Shown here: positions 54,724-64,000 of the stretch, in pieces
Layout of the letters: each line of letters starts with the position of its first letter
How positions within the stretch are numbered: position 1 is the stretch's first letter
Assembly (NCBI GenBank): GCA_002900995.3
Contig: CM035313.1
Location: 2,232,001-2,296,000 of the forward strand
Length of the DNA stretch: 64,000 nt
Source of the DNA: Ganoderma boninense
Taxonomy: Eukaryota; Basidiomycota; Agaricomycetes; Polyporales; Polyporaceae
Direction: 5' to 3'
Position numbers and translations under genes: made by a program
The notes under the pieces: generated by a model
Seen by the model: the letters and a program-made list of their open reading frames with translations, nothing else
What the model was told of the DNA's origin: nothing
Databases searched by the model: none

Positions 54724-55203
54724 CTACAGGTCGACTATCGTCGCGAATGGACCCGCGAGGATCTGTGCATTCTCGTGGTCGAAGAAGTTGTGCTCGTCCG
54801 GGACAACAACTCGAAGATACTCTTCGTCTTGGAAGATCTCGAAGATCTTGTCCAACGAAGTCGCCTCGAAGATCGCAATCCCCCGAAAGGGCGACTTCGA
54901 CCGCGCCAAGGACTGCGCAGCGATCAGGTCGTCGTACCGAGGATCGAGGTGAAACTGCTCCGCGGCAAGGGGTGAATATAGGTCACCCATGTGAATCGCT
55001 AGCCGACCCACCTGCTCATATTTAAGCAGATTGCGCTTAACGATTGCTATTGACGAGAACACCTTTGCGTGCACATCGAGCCAGTAACGGTCGAACTCCT
55101 CGAACGACAGCCCGGGTTTAGGCGCCATCAGGACAGCCAGGCGGACGCGATCCGGACGAAGAGACGGAGGAGACGACGCGGAAGAGTCTGTACTCGGGGC
55201 CAT
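54724..55203 (-). CDS. EthD-domain protein
   Basis: 159 aa, single exon, starting at the ATG 55201-55203 (an upstream GTG extends the frame but is unlikely). A dimeric alpha-beta barrel fold of the EthD type is suggested by L-A-V-L-M-A-P-K-P-G-L-S-F-E-E-F, Y-W-L-D-V-H-A-K-V-F, and the C-terminal V-V-V-P-D-E-H-N-F-F-D. EthD proteins occur in fungal secondary-metabolite and degradation loci, but this one lies among housekeeping genes and its substrate is unknown. Its 3' end faces the CCT6 start about 345 bp away. Confidence 0.85.
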   Translation of the reverse strand: MAPSTDSSASSPPSLRPDRVRLAVLMAPKPGLSFEEFDRYWLDVHAKVFSSIAIVKRNLLKYEQVGRLAIHMGDLYSPLAAEQFHLDPRYDDLIAAQSLARSKSPFRGIAIFEATSLDKIFEIFQDEEYLRVVVPDEHNFFDHENAQILAGPFATIVDL

Positions 55204-55568
55204 TCGGAGAGGGCTTACAGTATGCACGAGGTCTGCCAGCGTGGGCTCGCCGTCTCTCGAGTATGGCGTGGAACTTATATACCGTTAGCACGCTAGCAGC
55301 CCGTGGGCGTCGTCGATTCAACCTCAGATCCCACGTCCACGCGCCTCCGTCCAGATCCTCCGTCCATTCGTGACCCCATCTTCTATAGAAAAGCAAGGTT
55401 TTGATTCCGAAAAAGGCAATTTTCGGCAGAGGAAGAAGCGCTCAAAGGGTCTGGCGCTTCAGACGCTTCAGACGGCCAGCTCAGACCGGTCATGGTTGCT
55501 GGTCCCCGATTCAACACGTTCACGACAACTCCTTCAACTTTCTCTCATTGCTCTTACTTCTACTTCGT

Positions 55569-56748
55569 ATGCTCTCTGATATGCCACAGCCCAAGGATAC
55601 GGTTCCTGGCGAAGATGTCGAACAAATTCCGTGGCCGCTTCTGCCACGAGTTGCGACTCTAGCAGGATCTTCGCTTGGCTTCTCATCTCTCACAAGCAGC
55701 GGCGCCATTCACGTTGAGAGGCTGAGGGTTAGCTGCTGACTGTGTCATATCTCACAGAGGTGCAGGTTGAGATCGCTAGGGTTCCTCGCTCGCAGTGGGA
55801 AGCCGGAATTGCCTACGCAGATTACGGCGGTACGTCTCTGAATCTACTTCCTCATCCTGCATTGACTCACTGCTTGATTGAGGCTTCACGCCCTATGGTC
55901 AGCATGTGTATAGGCATTTCCACGTCCACTATAACCTGAGTGAGTAACCCGTGTTCTTTCCTATTCTGGTGATGACGGCTGCGGCTCAGGTGGTCATATG
56001 GGTTATAGAGTTGAGGCTGAATGGGTTATAGAGGCGAAGCTGAAAAAAAGGCATGGGCTCAGAAAGGCACAATATGGTATGTTCATCAATTGTCGACTAT
56101 CATGCACACTGTTCATTGGACCGCGGTTGATAAAAGTCACACGCGAGAGGCGTAGCTGGACACAGCTGCTCCCAGACGAACAAGTGCAACGGCACTGGGT
56201 TAGTCTGAAAAATCGGAATCCCAAGCGAAGAACGGTACGTGGTACAATGCATAGTTACTCAGTCTAACACCGCTGATTATTCTGTTGTCCAATAGTCAAC
56301 CAGCGCCATGCCATGTGTGTGCAACTTTGATAGCAGGCGAGTCACTCATGGCATTTATCGTGTTATATACGTGCTTGAATCTGAGACATGAATTCAAGTT
56401 TCAGAGACGGGAGAGATGTCCTTGCCTGAGGATGTGCTCGCGTCGGGAGGACGATTAATCAGACACCTGTGGAACAAAATAGGTAGGTTGGCCAATGAAC
56501 AAGTACAAGGTTATGTATGTGCGCGAGCTCAAGATGGGAATGTTTGGACCTACGGAGGTATGTTCACATTTACACACAATCTCTGCAGCGCGCCTCCACA
56601 CTTACAGGACATGCATGATGACTCACACCTGTCTCAGGCTGAAACTACTCAGAACTTCAAGCTATATCTCCTAGATAGTCCCCAACGCTGTCGCATTTAC
56701 AAAGTGCTCGGTCATTCATACTTCTGGCAGAAGCTCACGGCGCATTGA
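55569..56748 (+). CDS. Unrecognised multi-exon gene
   Basis: A series of coding stretches joined by GT-AG introns: ATG 55569 with a Pro/Leu-rich start (to about 55727), 55757-55829, a His/Tyr-rich exon near 55880-55937 (Y-G-Q-H-V-Y-R-H-F-H-V-H-Y), a basic exon 55989-56073, another at about 56150-56233, and a final stretch 56414-56748 ending at TGA 56746-56748. Exon 1 does not join exon 2 in phase with the nearest splice sites, so the model is incomplete or the gene damaged. I recognise no domain. Confidence concerns existence of a gene, not the exon borders. Confidence 0.4.
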
Positions 56749-57348
56749 GGGCGGGCGACAGCCCGGTCGATGTGCGCCGCGGAATTTGACTTTTATTTGC
56801 TCCCGATGCTGTATCGGGACTGAAAACGTCGCTGTCCCTTACTCTGTTTCAAGCATTAACCTTCCCGGTCCGCCTTTTGGATAGGTGTCGTCGTATTTAC
56901 TATATGAGATGTAAATACCGATTAATACTGGCGGACTTAAGCCTATCAGCTTTAAATCCCCCTACTCGGGGCAACGGCACGGGAATCTGCTAGTTTTCTA
57001 GACGAGGTACGAGAACCCGACCTTGCGATTAGTTTGAATGTCTGTTCAGCATGTCATATAAACGACTGCAAAACACATGGATGAGCAAATTAATATTCTT
57101 CCACGAAGTTTAAGCCATTGTGCTCGGCTACAAATCTTAAATCCCTCCTATGTACCGTTTTGCAATGAAACAGCTATATATTCCCTTCAAACATACAGTA
57201 AGATACAGCAGTATTGCATGCCGACATAGAATACAGGCTAAACGCTGCTTAGCAGAGTGCGCTGGACCGGAAAGAGGCAGCAAATTGCGGGCTTCTTCAA
57301 CCTCCTTATGCCCACGTCCCTTCCCTCGCAAAAGGATAATCGATTCAT
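56749..57348. other. Intergenic region
   Basis: 600 bp between the convergent unrecognised gene and APC1. It is AT-richer; I see no ORF, repeat or RNA gene that can be supported. Confidence 0.5.
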
Positions 57349-60300
57349 TCAATCAGAGTTCCAGCCAGATGTCACCTCGTCCAACGAACGCATTGTCCAT
57401 CCAGATCCTAAGGTGGTCGACATTTGCGTCCCTGTGGCGTGCAAAAGCTCCTTGATCCCTCGCTCCAATGCACTCGCGTCCGTGGTCCCCTCGGGGGAGG
57501 GCATTGAAGTGCATTGATCGTGGAATGATCGAGCGAGGTTTTTGAGGACAACTAGAACGGTGGAAACCGGTACGCTATTCCGTTGAAGATACCATGACAA
57601 ATGACGCAAAGCTGCCCCTTCCGTGGGCGACTCCGTATCCCCCGTGATCCCCTCTCCTCGTGCGTACCGCGAAATGAACGACTGAAAGACGTCCGTGGAG
57701 CGGATGACCTCCAACTTGGTGTCGAGCATATGTAAAGTGCCGACCAACGTGTTTTCCCGTATCAGAGGAGGCCGAGGATTGCTTTCGGTCCGTCCGCTGA
57801 ATCTGCGATCATAGATCTTGCTGTAGAAGTCCGCAGCAAAACGAAGGTCTTGCAGTCGGATCGAAAAGTAAGCCGATTCAGACGATATGGCGCGCAAATG
57901 GAAGACGGAGAGGTGAGATTGAAGGGTTTGGGGCTTGTCCTGGACGATGCTATCGAGTAGAGCAGCATGGCAATAGGATTGGAAACGTCGCTCCTCCGGT
58001 GTCTCCCCGTCATCCTTACACAGACGATCGGCGAAAGCAAGGAATAGCGGGTCGTTGGAAGAGGAGGCGATGAAGTGGTGTAGATCGCTTGCCGGGTGCG
58101 CCTTGGCATCCGTCGCCCTAGGAAAGTCGAGCGTGGCTGCATCACCCGTGGAAGAGCCAGAACGCACGAATAGACTCCGGCTGCCCTTGGGATCCTCCAT
58201 GTAGCTCAAAAACGCCGTCCGACGCTTCACGAATAACGTCTGACTACGCAGCAGACATTCCTTGTGACGCGCCGAGTTGGAGATGTCCAGGTAGAATGGC
58301 CAGTACCGAGGAGTGTCCACCCGGATCGAAACGAGCTTCTCGACCTCTGGAACAAGGGTTGGCGCAATCAGCTGAACATTACCGACCTCTTTTCCATCCT
58401 TGATCTTTATCTTCACTGGGACATAAACGATTTCCCGTGAATCGATATCCCGGGCCACGAGACATCTTGGTTCTACGGCCAGGACCCAGAGATGGCGATA
58501 GGCTTGCAGGTAGCTCTTGTTGTCGGACGAAACGTGAGCAAATCGTGGGTAGAAGGCAGCGATCATGCAGGCTATCGCCGCATCCGAGGTCCCAAGTGTA
58601 TAGCGACCACCGCCCAGGAAGAGAAGACCAATGGACATGTGGTTCGCAACATGGGATCCATAGCGTATTGGGTGGTTGTACATGCCGTAAGCATAGCGTA
58701 AACGTCGAAGACAGTTGATTTCTCCCGTTCCTGCCATGACCATGGTGAGGCTGACGGAGATGAGGTTGAGACCTTCTCTGATTGCAGAACGCTTGATACG
58801 ATGGTCATACGCCATACCTAAGGATAAATTGGCGATAGACAGTTGGAAATGCGGATGATCACGTACTGTTTGTGTATGCCAGTTGACTAAACATGTCGTA
58901 GTATTGGATCAAAAGCAGGTAAGCTTCCTCGCGGGCCGTCCCGGCGTACTTCAACGCTATCGCGAAACAGGAACCAGCCAGGATGTTGTAGTATGCCAGC
59001 TCAAAGCCGTCGTCCACCTGTTTCCCCCGGAACCGCGCATCCATTGCAGCCTTCACAGCATCGGGCAGCTGGCTCATAAGCCATGCCTTCGTTGGCTGAA
59101 TGGCATTCCACATAATGATTCCGCGGGACATTGCTCTGAGCATGAGGAAGCTCGGCTGAATCTGGTAGATAGCTTCGAGGGTCTCGGGGATCGTGAGCAT
59201 GTCGGCGACGTCTTGGCGGTCGGTCCGCAAATACATGAGGCCTAGAGCCAACGTAGCAGCTGGCGATGTGAGATTGACGTCAAACGTCGGACGGACGGGT
59301 TTTCCATTATCCATCAAGCCGGGTTCCCCGTGGATGAGGAGACGTAACCGGTTTTGAATCACGAGGTCGGCGGGGATGGAAGATCCTTTCCCGAGCAAGA
59401 CCATACCGCAGGCTAAGGCAGCGGAGAGGGTGTAGGCTTCTCGATACTCGTTGCTGATATCAGGCTGATAAAGGTCCCGTCTACTGATCTGGTTGAGGCA
59501 TACCTCTGCCATCCGGCGGTGTCTTGTCCCTAAGTAGAGAAGGCCGATTCCCATCAGACCAGCCGATTGCGTAATAAGGGGAACATTGAGGTCGACATCG
59601 GGCGTAGGGAGTAAAGCTGGGGTATGGACGGCGATGAGCTTAGTGACGTGTCGATTGCTGTTCCCCAGATTCGCCGCTGCAAGGCCAAGAAGTACGCCGA
59701 TGGACGTCATGTCGTGCTTTGGTGTGAGATAACCGAATGTGTGCCAAGTGAGCATTTCCCGCAAGTGACCTGTGAGCCCGAGTGCGTAGAGGAAGCCAGC
59801 GTGTTCTGGTGTCAACTCGCTAGGCTTGTTAAACTTGATCCAAGAGCTTTCCACGGATTGAGCTTGTGTGGAGATACGAAGACCAGCGGCTACTCCGTTG
59901 TGGAATTCGCCCCAGTTCATACAGTCTTGTGGGATCTTGCCAGCTTCTGGGGAGAGAAGGAGATTCCCCGGCTGAACGCGCACTGAAAACTCGAACTTCG
60001 GAATTGCAAAAGATTCTTTCGCGACCGTCGGAATGGAACCAAACGTGAAGATCGCGCGGCCTAACGGAAGAGCGAGAGTCCGTTCCGCCATTCTGATCAC
60101 TTGATGCTGCTGCTCCCGTAGTTGTTCCGCTTCACTGTCGAGTGTGAAATGTCAACCGTACGAGATAGTCAGATGATACTGGAAGACGCACTTCAACTCT
60201 GGCCTATCGATGGCACGTATATGGGGGACAATTGATGAACACAACATGCGAGCGATCTCTTCCAGTCTTCGATCCTGTCCGAAGCGTATTCGGGTGAAGT

Positions 60301-63300
60301 CGTTCGTATCGAGCTCTACGCCGGTGGTCTTGGTTGGGTCCTTAGAAACCACACGGTGGACATCTTCCACCAATTGACGACATGTCTTCCGCGGGGTTGA
60401 CGAATGCTAACAAATCACAGTCATGCTCAACACCGTCTCCACGCAGGAAAAGGGATATCTTACCAAAATATCTCGCATGGGGCGGTACCCATTGGTGGTA
60501 GAGACTGCCGGCTTGGAGCTAAAGCCTTCTGCCAAGTCGTTCCTCCCAATGAGCCTGTATATCGGCACAGACCAGTCACCACCAGGGGAGAGCTGAGCGG
60601 TCCGTAGCGTCTCTCGTAGGGGGGCGGACACGCCAAGAGAGAGATTCTGCAGAATGGCTGTCGTAATTCCAGCTTCCTCCATGGCACGCAAACCTGCTTC
60701 TGCGCGCCGACGAACGTCGTTCGGTTTATTATCGGACAAAGCCATATAGATCTTGTTCAAGGCTTGCAGATGGACGAGCGGTTCCTGGAGACCGAACACG
60801 AAAGCGGCTTGGTATCCATACAGCACATGCAAGGACGAACTTTCTCTCCAAGGTAACGACCACTCCGGATTATTGATCCGCCCGTAGAGAATACTTGACA
60901 TGTCAACGGGCCATAACGGGAGTCTGTCATCGATATTTTCGGGCACTCAAAGTTGACGAGGAATTAGCACTTCACACAGCGTAAAACATGGGACCATCTC
61001 ACGTACCCGTCACTTGAGAGTTTGGCCACGCTTGCATAGCGGTCGGGCAAAACCGCTTCCAGTAGTCCGCCCATTCCGGACGTACAATCAGAGCGAGCCG
61101 GCAGATCAGTGGTGCGAGCCGGGGAAGTCCCTCGTAGCTTGGGAGGAAAACACGCTTCTCTTCCGCGACGAGATGTAGCGCATGCAACGCAGCGCCAACG
61201 AGGGAATGCGGCTTGTCCGCGGGCTTTCGCCAAGGGGCGCAGAGGCGGCTATTAGGGAGCTTCAGGTTCCGGAGGATGGGATCCTCTCGGAACTTGTCAA
61301 AAGATTCAGCTGCGGCTAGTTGAGTCCAAGCATCATCTCCCAGACGCGATTCAACAGACTCGTCTGTTTCCAGGCCTAGCGTTTGCAGCAAACTAGCGGC
61401 GAGGACGTCGAATTCGACGCCAACGATGAACGCAAAGTCTCTTGCAGCCCATTGGGATAAGAACATCCAATGGAGTGTAAGGAACATGTCTGGCGGCAGA
61501 ACGAATGAGAGCATGAGGAGACAGTCGCAGACCAGATGGTCCCTAGGGATCAAGTCTAGAGAGGCGCGAACTGTGGAGCCGTCCGAAAGCTCCAGCGACA
61601 CAGACGAGTACACAGCATGAGCTAGCCCCACTATATGCGAACCGTTCGGCTTCTTGATGAAGCGTCCTTGACGGATGACTGGCATCTTCATGGCAAGTGG
61701 TAGCTCGAACGTGCCGTGGATGAGCAGACAGAGGGCACCATCGGGCTTGAGAATCAGGAGATCCGGCACGAAGTCGCGAGTCCCGCGGATCGTTGTGATG
61801 GCAAGCGCAGGGAGGTGCTTCACAGGCTTGACACCTAATGTGGAATCTTCCAGCCTTTCAATAGCGAATATGAGCAGTGTCGACGTTGCGCGAGAACAGA
61901 TGCCTAGGAGAGATCGAGTGCTCTTGCCATCCCATCGTTCATCAAACGCGGCAACAGACATGCTTGCGTGAGCAATGATCCTAACCGCATCGTTAGTGCG
62001 TCTGGACAGAAGTAGAGCCAATGACTTACGCGGCTTCGGGTAAGGTCTCTTCGTAGAGCTTCTCTGCCCAGAATTGTGGTTGCATGCGCATCTCCTCGGC
62101 TGGATCAGGGACATCGTCGAGGTTGACGGGCTCATTCCCTCTCGCGGCATTCACATCCAATTTACCAGAAGGGTCTAGTTTAAGGCGGAAAGGTAGATTC
62201 CATTGCGACTGGGGAACAGCTCCACCCACAACGCCGGCCATCAGCTCTTCCATTGTTGTAGTCGTCGTGAGAGTCGGGACTAAGCCAGGGACGGCGGAGG
62301 ATCGTTTCGAATCTTGGCGCCCCGGAGATAAATGCAAACCATCGGCGGCTGCGTTAGACTGTCGAAGGTGTGCGGACGTATTTCCAGACATGGATGATCG
62401 TTTTGCATGATGAGCATGCATGGTCGGACGAGCGGTTGATGTTGACGAGCGAGGAGGGGGAGGCGCATAGACGTATCGCCAGATGGCGATACGATTGAGC
62501 TCGGCATTGACGGTAACGATGAGCTTGTCGGTCAAATTCCAGGCACGTTGAGAGACCCAGATGACGCGCTCAGCTGGAGGGAAGGAGACGGGTTGAGAGT
62601 AGTAGTCGGGCTGAAGCTGCAGGGGGACACCGGCAGCGTCGCCTTTGATGTGGCTGGTGAGACCGACAGCAGCAGGTTCGGAGAAGGGGCTGGTGAGGGT
62701 AAAGATTGTGGTGATGCCAGCTTCTCCGGACTGGCTGATTTCTTCGAGCTCCCAGCTTTCGACGACGCGCTGAATGAGGACGCCATGGGGCTCAACTGGC
62801 CATGCTCGCTGAACGAGGAACGGGAGGTTGAGGGTGTATTCAGAGCCGTTTGCGATGTAAATCTTGGCCTGCCCGCGGACGAATACGAATACGGCTTTGA
62901 GACGTTCTTGGTGGTCTTCATCGGGCTTCTTGTCCAAACGAGCGCGGGTAAAGGCACCAAAAGTGGGACGGTCGCTGGGATCGACGTCCAAGGGGAACTT
63001 TTCTGAGTGGTCTTCTCTGTAGTAGGCTGGGGTGGAGGGGGGTGGAGGTGTGGACGAGACTGGACTGATAGAGCCAGCCAATGCAGGCCCACTGGATGGG
63101 ATCGTGGAAGGACCACTTTTTGTGGAGGACGCCGCCTTGGGTCAAAGTGAGAGTGAAGGAGTCCCATGCGAGGACCTGGTCTCCGGTTGCGCCGTCTCCG
63201 CCGGGGGGGTAGTAAAGCTGTTGAAGGGCGCCGTCGTGGTTGCCGCGAGCGGCGCGGAGGGTGTTGCGGATGGCACTGAGGAGAGGAGAATGGGGATGAG

Positions 63301-63400
63301 AGAGGGGGGGTTGTGGAGGAGCGTTGCGGGCAAAGTAAGGAGGAGGGGAGAGGCGGAAGGCGAGGGGAATGGGAATGGGCGGAAGATGCGAGTGGGACAT
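57349..63400 (-). CDS. APC1: Anaphase-promoting complex subunit 1
   Basis: Largest scaffold subunit of the APC/C ubiquitin ligase, which drives mitotic exit; 1909 aa (human APC1 is 1944). Seven exons with consistent phases: 63066-63400, 62030-63016, 61007-61980, 60464-60945, 60192-60406, 58867-60134, 57349-58817. The ATG is at 63398-63400. The N-terminal third has the APC1 beta-propeller-like region (W-A-C-I-G-W, I-T-T-I-F-T-L). The second half holds Rpn1-like PC repeats: S-I-G-V-L-L-G-L-A-A, L-M-G-I-G-L-L-Y-L-G, A-A-L-A-C-G-M-V-L-L-G, A-T-L-A-L-G-L-M-Y-L, M-S-I-G-L-L-F-L-G-G-G. The C-terminal exon starts M-A-Y-D-H-R-I-K-R-S and holds M-V-M-A-G-T-G. Confidence 0.93.
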
Positions 63401-63644
63401 GGCGGGCGGACAGAGCAGCGCACCAGCAGTGGCACTCGCACACTGGCACTCGCACACACTCACACAGGCGCGGGGCGCGTCGCGGGCGCTTAGAAGTCAC
63501 GAGGACGAGCACTGCAACGCGAGCCGGCCAACGGGCAGCAAGAAGCCGGACAACACCAGCCTAAGCACTCCCAGCTCAGACCCCGCCAGCCCACAGCATG
63601 TCCGCCTTCCCTCCCTCTTCCTCATCCCCCCCGCCACGCCTCCC
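63401..63644. promoter_or_regulatory. Divergent promoter of APC1 and the SDR gene
   Basis: Only 244 bp separate the two ATGs. The stretch is GC-rich with a gtgcgagtgccagtgtgcgag-like short repeat near 63430-63470 (about 10-bp period). No TATA box seen. Confidence 0.55.
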
Positions 63645-64000
63645 ATGGCCACCCCAGACGACTTCCGCAACAGAACCCTTGCTAGGCTCGACACCATCCG
63701 CGCTCATCTCCAGACCTCCCCCCGCACCTACCGCCTCAAGCACAAGGTCTGCATAGTCACCGGCGTCGGGTCTCTCAAAGGCATCGGGTCCGTCCTCTCC
63801 TTCCTCCCACCCCTTCTGTCCTGACCACCTCACCTACAGCCGTGCCACCGCCCTCTCGTTCGCCCACGAAGGTCAACCACTCACATAACCTCCGTGCCTT
63901 CCTCCCTCACCTTTCCATCCTCCTCCCAGGCGCCCGTCACCTCTACCTCACAGACTACGACCCCACTAACCTCCCTGACCTCAAGTCAACAATCAACAAC
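63645..64000 (+). CDS. Short-chain dehydrogenase/reductase, 5' part
   Basis: NAD(P)-dependent oxidoreductase, truncated by the window edge. Exons: 63645-63787, 63840-63871, 63930 onward; introns start GTCC and GTCA and end CAG. After a 30-residue helical leader comes the Rossmann strand K-V-C-I-V-T-G-V-G-S-L-K-G-I-G-R, the T-G-x3-G-x-G cofactor motif with two extra residues, followed by A-T-A-L-S-F-A-H-E-G-A. The next strand ends L-T-D-Y-D; an Asp here usually favours NAD over NADP. Substrate unknown. Confidence 0.88.

Noticed and set aside
54496..54975. Plus-strand ORF opposite the EthD gene
   Set aside because: Antisense to a clear EthD-domain frame; Arg-rich shadow.

Overview
The window looks like a chromosome piece from a filamentous basidiomycete (probably an Agaricomycete). 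Genes on the right have many short introns (about 45-80 bp) and include fungal families such as a SET9/Suv4-20 type methyltransferase and an ML-TRP membrane protein. The left two thirds are nested transposable elements carrying CpG-to-TpG decay. Many apparent ORF starts are not ATG, so starts and splice sites given here were read from the sequence.

Layout. 1-15327: a decayed multi-exon gene of unknown function, broken first by a 685-bp MITE (79-763, 8-bp duplication) and then by a Ty3/Gypsy chromovirus G1 (3083-14844, 5-bp duplication). G1 is itself split by a Ty1/Copia element C1 (8900-14121, 5-bp duplication, apparently identical LTRs). 15443-15514: tRNA-Cys. 15.7-21.2 kb: relics of three multi-exon genes. 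21224-41183: a nest built on an old minus-strand Gypsy copy, G2. G2 carries a 3.9-kb insertion T1 (with a protease-like ORF and two MITE-family copies), two solo LTRs of other families, an LTR-mediated inversion, and a younger copy of its own family, G3 (33489-40047), whose gag and pol frames are open. 41184-41935: a hAT transposase relic that abuts the LTR at the right edge of the nest.

42533-64000 is a compact housekeeping block: ML-TRP membrane protein (-), ribosomal protein eS8 (+), SET9-like H4K20 methyltransferase (+), chaperonin CCT6 (-), an EthD-domain protein (-), an unrecognised multi-exon gene (+), anaphase-promoting complex subunit 1 (-), and the first three exons of a short-chain dehydrogenase (+).

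Main discoveries: (i) a 685-bp MITE family with hAT-like 8-bp duplications carrying two outward-facing tRNA-derived modules around a GATAA array; (ii) the Gypsy family shows a Tf1-like self-priming site (11-nt match between predicted RNA 5' end and PBS) and a textbook -1 frameshift cassette at the gag/pol junction; (iii) the Copia element appears to prime with a half initiator-Met tRNA and lacks a capsid-type gag; (iv) an inversion between inverted LTRs can be reconstructed from a 5-bp duplication; (v) premature stops across the repeats are mostly TGA where sister copies have CGA, pointing to CpG-directed C-to-T mutation.
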